Of a DNA stretch of 64,000 bases, positions 57,163 to 64,000 are shown piece after piece. The position numbers and the translations under genes were made by a program. The DNA comes from Halictus rubicundus (taxonomy: Eukaryota; Arthropoda; Insecta; Hymenoptera; Halictidae). The notes under the pieces were generated by a model. That model saw only the letters and a list, made by a program, of their open reading frames with translations, was not told the origin of the DNA and searched no databases. The stretch is from positions 18,193,001 to 18,257,000 of the forward strand of contig NC_135155.1 of the NCBI RefSeq assembly GCF_050948215.1. The letters are read 5' to 3'. The first letter of the stretch is position 1; each line of letters opens with the position of its first letter.

Positions 57163-58373
57163 TCTCCTCTCCTCTTCTCTCCGCGGCTTGCCTACACGGT
57201 TTCGCTTTCATTCATCGGCGTCCTCGTGCCACTTCTCCCGGCAAAAGGAACCATTACAATTACTCGCGGAACAATAATCGATTCGAAGGTGGATATTAGA
57301 AGCTATCAACGCACCGAAGCAATGGGACGTGAAACCACGCTGCTGTTCACGTGAACCTTGTACTCGCCATTTCTAACAGCCTGACAGATTGACAAAGATT
57401 CTGTACGTTAGCCCTTTACCTTTCTGTTATCATTAGACCCCCTCTGTTATCGTTCTAGATATTTCCGAAATCTGCTAAAAGAACAGTTTTACGTTCATTG
57501 TAACTGCGTAAAATGGCACTTCTTCCTGTTTCGAATTATTATATTTACGCTTCCCCGTCGCGTTTTAACGGAGCCCGATTAACCGTTACCTTGGTAACCG
57601 GACACCCGTGTGCACGGTTACTGTGATTTCTTGAACAATTTTCTAGGCTCTTCTAAAAATATCGTATAATCATAGACGAGGAACATCAAATAGTACAATT
57701 TTATAATTACTTGTTTGATTGCGAACGTTGAAGTAAAACGGATCTATAAATATGTTTTATGATGATCGCGATATGATTGCGTTTAACGATATTTCTGATT
57801 AAATTCAACTGAAATGAAAGCCAAACGTATTTGCGAAGCAGCTTGATCATACGAAGGATTGAAACACATTTGCAAATCTGTAGAATAATTTCTGTACGCG
57901 AACAACGACGCTACATTATCGAACCGGTTCATTTATTAATTTAATACACTGTCTAGTTGTCTTAATCTTTTATTTTCTGAACTTTATCATTTTGCCGTTT
58001 TCCTATTTCACAACTGTTCGAGTTGCACGCAGCTTGCCTGCAAACATTCTTCGCAATCATCACGGTGTGAAGGAACATAGTGGCGCATGATTGATCCTTA
58101 TGTCAATACCCGGGTACTTAGACATCTACTTTCGACTTATTTAAACAAATTTATCTAACAGTATCATTGACAAATGCCAAGGCTGCTAGAGATTTCCACT
58201 TTTCCGGACAAATGTTGAAACTGCAAAAAAGAGTGTCATTAAACGTTGTAGAAAACGTTAGAAAATTAGTTAAAATTTGCAGAAAATTAAATAATCGAAA
58301 TAGATTCGATTATCATATTCTTGTGAAAGTCAGGAAAATTCAGGAAAATTTTCGCTAATTAGTCAGAAGCAGA
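57161..58373. other. 1.2 kb without a recognised gene
   Basis: No gene or repeat family recognised. Confidence 0.4.
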
Positions 58374-58548
58374 CTGTGGATTTTATGCACATTATTTCGT
58401 AAAATTTGAAACGACGAAGAGATCACACAAACTCAAGGATGTTGACATATTATTTTCAACTGTGTACAATTTCTAAAGGATGGTAGATATTACTGTGAAT
58501 CGACCAAGAAGATTTTTATTACGCATAAAAATCCGCAGTCAGGTCGTA
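58374..58548. repeat. inverted pair of family F cores
   Basis: GACTGTGGATTTTATGC at the left and GCATAAAAATCCGCAGTC at the right are inverted copies of the F core about 130 bp apart. Confidence 0.55.
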
Positions 58549-59012
58549 AGTCTTGAATTCTGCACGACGAAAGCAGAGATGAAAGGAGCATAGAAATACA
58601 AAAACGTAATTTTTAACGACGTCGTGTCGGGATTCGTCGAATATTTCCGTGACGTGTGCTCCACGTGGTTCTTTTTTCCGAGGGAGCAGACATCGTAAAC
58701 GGGAACGACGACTCGTGAGTGCATATTAAAATTGATCGATGAAAATCCGCGCGCGAGAGTGGCCGAGAGCGTGTGGACGATTGAACCGAGTAATTTGCGC
58801 TCCCGAGGTCGATGGAACCTTCGACCCCGCTTTAAACGTTTCTCGGCCACTGAATGGAAGCTACCGGCCGTCGCCGGTGTCGCTTTTGCCATCACTTTTG
58901 CCATCGCTTTGCAAAAGAGCGTAGGCCGGCCGAGCCGCCCCAGACAATGGCCAATCTATTCTTGTTTCGCGGGGACACCGTCCTCATGGCCGCGAAGGAC
59001 CGTCGCGTTTCT
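58549..59012. other. CpG-rich unassigned stretch
   Basis: 58730-59000 is CpG-rich with frames in several phases. No domain recognised. Confidence 0.3.
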
Positions 59013-59697
59013 AACATGCTCCTTTTTCGACGAATTAGTGCCTGACATCACGTTCATCCATAGAGTACACCGCGATCATTCGACCGTTCGATGACTAGTC
59101 GAAATCACCGATCCAACTTTCGAATACGTATGTTTCTGAGGCGTGCATTCGCCAAATCGGTCAACCCAGCTTTTTGATTTTGAAATGTTATCATCAAAGC
59201 TTGACTCACTCCTACCTTTTTCTGTTGAAAATGAATTTCCACGTTATTGGGTTCAGCACCACGAAATAACAATTTCTGTTCGCCTATGAAGCAATAGACA
59301 ATTTATTTTAGATGCCAAGGTGATTAATTTCATACTGGAGAAGTAATGTCTGCAAACATGCTCCTTTTTCGACGAATCAGTGGCTGACATCACGTTCATC
59401 CATAGAGTACACCGCGATCATTCGACCGTTCGATGACTAGTCGAAATCACCGATCCAACTTTCGAATACGTATGTTTCTGAGGCGTTCATTCGCCAAATC
59501 GGTCAACCCAGCTTTTTGATTTTGAAATGTTATCCTCAAAGCCTGACTCACTCCTACCTTTTTCTGTTGAAAATGAATTTCCTCGTTATTGGGTTCAGCA
59601 CCACGAAATAACAATTTTTGTTCGCCTATGAAGCAATAGACAATTTATTTTAGATGCCAAGGTAATTAATTTCATACTGGAGAAGTAATGTCTGCAA
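59013..59697 (+). repeat. 342-bp tandem duplication
   Basis: AACATGCTCCTTTTTCGACG starts at 59013 and 59355; the two units differ at only about ten positions and the second ends at TAATGTCTGCAAA. No coding frame spans the unit. The low divergence implies a recent duplication, or an assembly artefact. Confidence 0.95.
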
Positions 59698-61500
59698 AGT
59701 ACTGTACGTGCCTCGCAAGAGGTCCCGTGAAAGTTCAACAATAATCAACTTTTCATCAATGATGTTATCGTAGAAAATGTTGGAATAGCTGTTATTTTTG
59801 GCCCCGGAAATATTGAATGAAGCTTAACTCAATTTCCGAGGTTGTAGCAAACTTGGATTTTCAATGGTAATTTTTCGTTGGCAATTGAATTACGAATTGG
59901 ATAAACGATTTCATGCTATAATTCTTCTTTCAATTGGGATTGCTAAGGTTTTTGGCAGCGAGCCGGCGAACGTGGAATGCGAAATATGAATTTCGATGGG
60001 AACATCGTAAGGAGAATACGCATACATACGTTCCGAGCTAACGACGAGCAGACAACGTGGTACACACGTACACGTTGCCCGCACGATTCCTGAGAATTTT
60101 TCGTTCGCGTCGACTATTACATTGTAGCATCGCGTGAAACTGGTAAAAACGGGGAGAATTCTTGGCGTGTATCTCTGGTCTGCCCACGCCTCTCATCCGC
60201 GCACACCTGTGATGCGTTTTCTCTCGATACAGTATCGTATCGTGGGACGCGCGTATGTGGGAAATGTGGAGAGGTAAAAGCAAATATTGAAAAAGGATAA
60301 CGCTTCGAATAGACTATACTCGATGCGTGCCCGGCTATGAATACCGAACGTTTCTTGTAATTTTCGCTACAGTTATTTTACATGTTTCTTTTCAGCTTTT
60401 AGCCGTTTAATATTAGTTTACATTAATATTATTTAATATTAGTTTTTAGCCGTTTAATAATAGAACACACGTCCTCGGATAACACCGATCCGCACGAATT
60501 TATTTGACGAAATATTTTCGTCAGCGGGGACCATTTTTTCTCGTTTGCCGTGCGTGTTGATATTTAGCTTTTTGGCCGCCAAAAACCAATGTTTGCCAAA
60601 CAGTCAATTGATTGCAAAACTATTCTGTGTTCCGAGGTTATTTGTTTCATCGTTACGCGTGAACACGGTGTTTCTTAAATCAAGTATTAACATTTTTAAT
60701 GAGAATAGGGGGTAGACGTATTAAAAATAGATTTTTTGATAGGTTTTTCGGCAAGAACGCAAACTCTACACTTTTGACAAGTAACGAGGATAAACTATAG
60801 CGATCGAATTGCTTCAATACGGAGAGTATTCGCACGACTCTAAATTTTCGCAATTGAATCGGTAAACTCCACTTCAACAATAGCAATGAGTGAAAGTACA
60901 GGTTGGAGACCGTAACGATGGAGATTGTTGCCGAAGCAAATAGTGGCGAAGCATAGTTCTAATTGAAGTCCAATTAATCATCTACAAAGGCCGCTGAAGA
61001 AAATGGCAGCGAAGAATATATATACACAATTTTTTCTCTTGTTTGAAAGTTCGATCAAAATGGTACAAAGAAACTGGCCAGACACGCGAAAACGAGAAAC
61101 CAAGTGGAACTTTATGCGCAGAGATCGCAGCAGGGTTTGTCAGCTTTGAAAAACCGGTTTATTCGAATTAGACAAAACTTGTTTTAAACACTGAAATCAA
61201 TTAATCGATTCAATTAAAGAAGTCGACGTTTTCACGAGAATTCGAACAAACCGGTTATTCCAAAAGTCGGTTTCGGAATATTTATAATTTGAAAAAGTGT
61301 TGCATGCAGTACAAAACGGCAGAAACGGTCTGTCGGATGGCAATCGAGCTGCGGTTTCCTCTTGCCGATTTTCACCGGTTCGGGGGAGACGGGCTCGGTT
61401 GGTCACGACTCTCACGCGCGGCCTACGTGTGTCGGAATCGGCAGCAATATAATTAACACGCGAATCAGCAACAAAGGATCGGCATGCATGCGCTCCGACG
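59698..61500. other. 1.8 kb without a recognised gene
   Basis: 59755-59810 is a short F-like fragment (TATCGTAGAAAATGTTGGAA). A local repeat of TTTTAGCCGTTTAAT.ATTA lies at 60396-60465. No gene. Confidence 0.4.
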
Positions 61501-62192
61501 ATGCGCTGGCAATTAACGAGCGTAATTTATAAAGTCCCTAATTATATAAAAGTTCACGCTTTCTTCAGGCAACGGGGCTCGCGGCGCGGCACGCGTCTCG
61601 TTTTCTTGCCCCGTCGTCGTCGTCGTCGTCGTCGTCCCGTTCGGTTCCGCGACGCGCCCGTTCCTCGTTTTCTCTTTCCTTTTTCTCTAACAACCTCTCC
61701 CGCCAGCAATCCCCCGTGTGTGTCCGCCATTCGCCGTTTCCCCGCGAGCTTCGTCTTCGGCTTTCTTTTTCACCCGCGCCGAGGCTGGGCCCACGGAGAA
61801 TCGTACGTATAATTGGCTCCTTGCGCGCTCAGTCGAGCCACCGAGCGTATTTGGACTGCGTTTGCGTGTTCGCCGAGCGAACCGCTGCTCAGCCCAGCCG
61901 CTTTTAAAACCGCATCCCGTGGAATATCGCGACCGATGCATCATTATCGGCCGGGAGCACCGATGCTACGCCCGCGATACCGTCGATTCCATTTCTGAAC
62001 GCAGCCGCATACGGAATCGCCGCGCCGGTTTGCGGAAATGCCCGATTGCATGCTACGACTCTTTTCCTTTCGCACTTCTCCACGGCGGAACACGTGTCCC
62101 GATTGGGTAAGGTCGCCCATTTTTAAAAAGAAAATCGTAACTCGCGATTGAAAACATTTCTACTAAAAATCGGATAACACAGGCCCCGGTCT
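61501..62192. other. CpG-rich block, possible promoter region
   Basis: Strongly CpG-rich from 61570 to 62060, with overlapping frames (103 and 130 codons on +; 85 on -), none with a domain. A (CGT)n run lies at 61612-61637. It could be a CpG-rich promoter or first exon, but there is no positive evidence of transcription. Confidence 0.3.
61612..61637 (+). repeat. (CGT)n trinucleotide repeat
   Basis: Nearly nine tandem CGT units. Confidence 0.93.
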
Positions 62193-62560
62193 TTGTACAT
62201 TCGCGATAAGGTAGAGTGACTATATTACCGACGAAAAATGGTTTCACGTGCCTCAAGTTTTGGACCTTATATGAGAATGTTTTGTCGCTGGTAAAGGGCT
62301 CGTTCGAAAGAGGAATAAATAAGTGTTATAGCTTACAAGCCCATGTAAATGATAAATATTAAGAAAACGATTTTTTTTTGCTTTCACATTGTTATTTTTA
62401 ATTCTCGATTATATTCGAGTGTGAAATATTATAGCAGCATAAAATACAACGCCGCTCGAATTATCTCGTGTGTGCACAGTTTGACCTGTTTAGTGCGCTC
62501 GAATTAACTCGAGTGTACAAGTTAAGGGGTTAAAAAGTCACGTGACTATCCCGGGCGCTT
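62193..62560 (+). repeat. repeat E ends around a different interior
   Basis: The left part (GCGATAAGGTAGAGTGACTA to GAAAGAGGAA, ending 62310) and the right tip (AAAAGTCACGTGACTATCCC, 62536-62556) are both E ends, but the 225 bp between them is unrelated AT-rich sequence containing TTCGAGTGTG and AACTCGAGTGTAC. It is a chimeric or replaced-interior copy. Confidence 0.65.
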
Positions 62561-62768
62561 AAAGGTACAATATGTATTCTTCTGAACCTATTGGGGAAAA
62601 AAGTGAAAATGGTTTCTTGATAAGACACGGATTTCAAAAATAGATTAATGTTTCTGCCATTTCGCACGTGTAATTACATTCGGTAAATAACGAAGTTGTA
62701 AATAATGATTTCAGTTACCGACAAATTTTGAGGTTGACCTCTGTAAAGCCGCATAACTTCAATTATAA

Positions 62769-63003
62769 TTAACCCTTAGCACTCGAATGGCGACTGCAAG
62801 GCGCCGCTGAAAATTGCTGTATAATTATTCAAAATATTTTCTACCTTATTAAATTCGTTTGTATTCAATAAATTACTAAACACTTCAGTATTATACGAAT
62901 AAATTGAACCATTTTCGTATGTATAACATGAAAAAGAACATATAGAAGGGAAATATTCTAGTTTCGTTTTCGAGTTAAAATAGCTTCGAGTGCAAAGGGT
63001 TAA
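62769..63003 (+). mobile_element. TTAA MITE, family A
   Basis: 235 bp, TTAACCCTTAGCACTCGA to TTCGAGTGCAAAGGGTTAA, TTAA at both edges. A small internal deletion relative to 15708-15955. Confidence 0.9.
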
Positions 63004-63114
63004 TAAATGTGAAAGAATGATATCGCATTATGGTCTGAATGTTCAATTGACTACTTTTACATTTTTCTCCTTTCGAGACACTTCTGAAAATATACTTCTT
63101 CCGAGTTTTCTCTT

Positions 63115-63339
63115 TTAACACTAGGTTTACGGAGCATTAAAAGTGAGTATTTTATATTGCTTTATAAAAATAAGAAGAATGTGTCTATCCAAGTTTTCAG
63201 CCATTTTTTAAATAATATGTACCCAAGAAAATAAGTTTGTTGAGTAATTCCACGTAGATGGATCTTCACAATTTCAATAATCGTAAATTAAAAGTATTAG
63301 AACCCGTCATTCTAACGGGTCCCGCAAACCTAGTGTTAA
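63115..63339 (+). mobile_element. TTAA MITE, family B
   Basis: 225 bp, TTAACACTAGGTTTACGG to AAACCTAGTGTTAA. Its right TTAA (63336-63339) is also the left TTAA of the next A element. Confidence 0.9.
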
Positions 63340-63583
63340 CCCTTAGCACTCGAATGGCGACCGTAAGGCGCCACTAAAAATTGCTGTATCATTATTCAAA
63401 ATATTTTTTACATTGTTAAATTTGTTTGTATTTAATAAATTACAAAACATTTCAGTGTTGTACGAGTAAATTGCACCACTTTCGTGTGTATAACATGAAA
63501 AAATGAATATAGAAGGGAAGTATTCTAGGTCGGAAAAAATGTTTCGTTTCGGAGTTAAAATGGCTTCGAGTGCAAAGGGTTAA
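63336..63583 (+). mobile_element. TTAA MITE, family A, sharing TTAA with B
   Basis: 248 bp, complete, TTAA at both ends. The first four bases are the last four of the B element. Confidence 0.92.
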
Positions 63584-64000
63584 TATTGGAAAAATCATGT
63601 GAAAGGAGACAATTTCACGTTCTCAATTTCTTCCTCGAACTTTGCCGGCCTCCTGTGGGTCGTGGTGGTCGGACAAAAAATTGTTTCGTCGGATTTGCTT
63701 CCTCTGGAATGTTCCTAAAACATCCCCACACTCGTTTCTTTAAAACCAAAAAAGAATTTTCCATTTCCGAAATCGCGTTTTCTGTATGCTCGATGGTTCA
63801 GCGTGAACCGTGTCCCGAGTTGGAAATACGGGTGCGTCGCCGATAAAGCGAATTCGCGTCTGACAAACGCCGCTGACCGTGTAACTCGGTTTAGTTTTGC
63901 AGTGGTTGCGCAGTGAAAAACGCGCGAGAACAGCGCGGCACGCTTCTCGAGTTTAGCGTAACACAATGTCCGGCTGTTGAACGGTTGTCGGTAACGTAAG
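63584..64000. other. unassigned sequence
   Basis: Frames at 63586-63846 (+) and 63715-63966 (-) overlap and have no domain. No gene recognised. Confidence 0.35.

Noticed and set aside
57124..57354. 172-codon and 135-codon frames through the TC repeat
   Set aside because: Ser/Leu runs come from the microsatellite, and both frames are open for the same reason.
1..64000. LTR or LINE retrotransposon coding regions
   Set aside because: No reverse transcriptase, integrase or gag motif was found in the translated frames.
1..64000. tRNA and rRNA genes
   Set aside because: No sequence with both internal promoter boxes and a cloverleaf, or rRNA-like blocks, was recognised by eye; a covariance-model scan would be decisive.

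Overview
This window reads as nuclear DNA of an insect, most likely a hymenopteran (bee, wasp or ant). The basis is an AT-rich background broken by CpG-rich blocks, no operon-like gene packing, many short dispersed repeats, mariner, Tc1-like and hAT-like DNA transposons, and pentamer (GACGC)n repeats. The species is an inference and cannot be fixed from the sequence. No host protein-coding gene, tRNA or rRNA could be supported with confidence. Nearly every open frame lacks recognisable domains and looks like chance in GC-rich or low-complexity DNA.

The one clear long coding unit is a mariner element at 36976-38264. It has perfect 27-bp terminal inverted repeats, TA target duplications and a transposase frame of 342 codons that keeps the D,D34D triad but is interrupted by one in-frame TAA. 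Other coding relics are a Tc1-like transposase C-terminus (41816-42047) and three deleted copies of a second mariner family (5446-5635, 14795-14899, 48326-48715). One of the latter leaves an open 103-codon frame joining the N-terminal DNA-binding part to the C-terminal tail.

The rest is largely a repeat landscape. At least six sequence families end in TTAA plus short inverted repeats, as piggyBac-type non-autonomous elements do. I call them A (TTAACCCTTAGCACTCGA), B (TTAACACTAGGTTTACGG), D (TTAAGGGGGCCGGCA), H (TTAACRCGTTAAMTGCCA), K (TTAACCYTTTCGTCCC) and L (TTAACCCTTAARTGCAT). All six share an unexpected layout: one end carries a palindrome lying about 19-40 nt in from the TTAA. Several are nested: D in H in a mariner fragment at 14.8-15.5 kb, D between two units of a tandem repeat at 29.5-30.8 kb, B in an old repeat F at 52.6-53.1 kb, and B and A sharing one TTAA at 63.3 kb.

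Layout: 0.2-3.1 kb repeats E, B, A and P; 5.4-6.9 kb mariner fragment and A copies; 7.4-9.5 kb two TA-flanked elements either side of a GC-rich block; 12.5-14.6 kb pyrimidine-rich then CpG-rich block with a possible unassigned transcript; 14.8-16 kb nested elements; 17.4-20 kb repeat R, a 233-bp tandem array (E) and a 103-bp tandem array; 22 kb a miRNA-like hairpin; 23.8-25.2 kb R/P cluster; 29.5-34.5 kb E, D and F; 37-38.3 kb mariner; 39-45.3 kb K, H, L, Tc1 relic and a mariner MITE; 48.2-51.5 kb mariner relic, B and a hAT-like element with an 8-bp target duplication; 52.4-56 kb H, F, B, a minisatellite and P; 59.0-59.7 kb a 342-bp tandem duplication; 61.5-62.1 kb CpG-rich block; 62.2-63.6 kb E, A and B. 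Stretches with nothing recognisable are listed as such.
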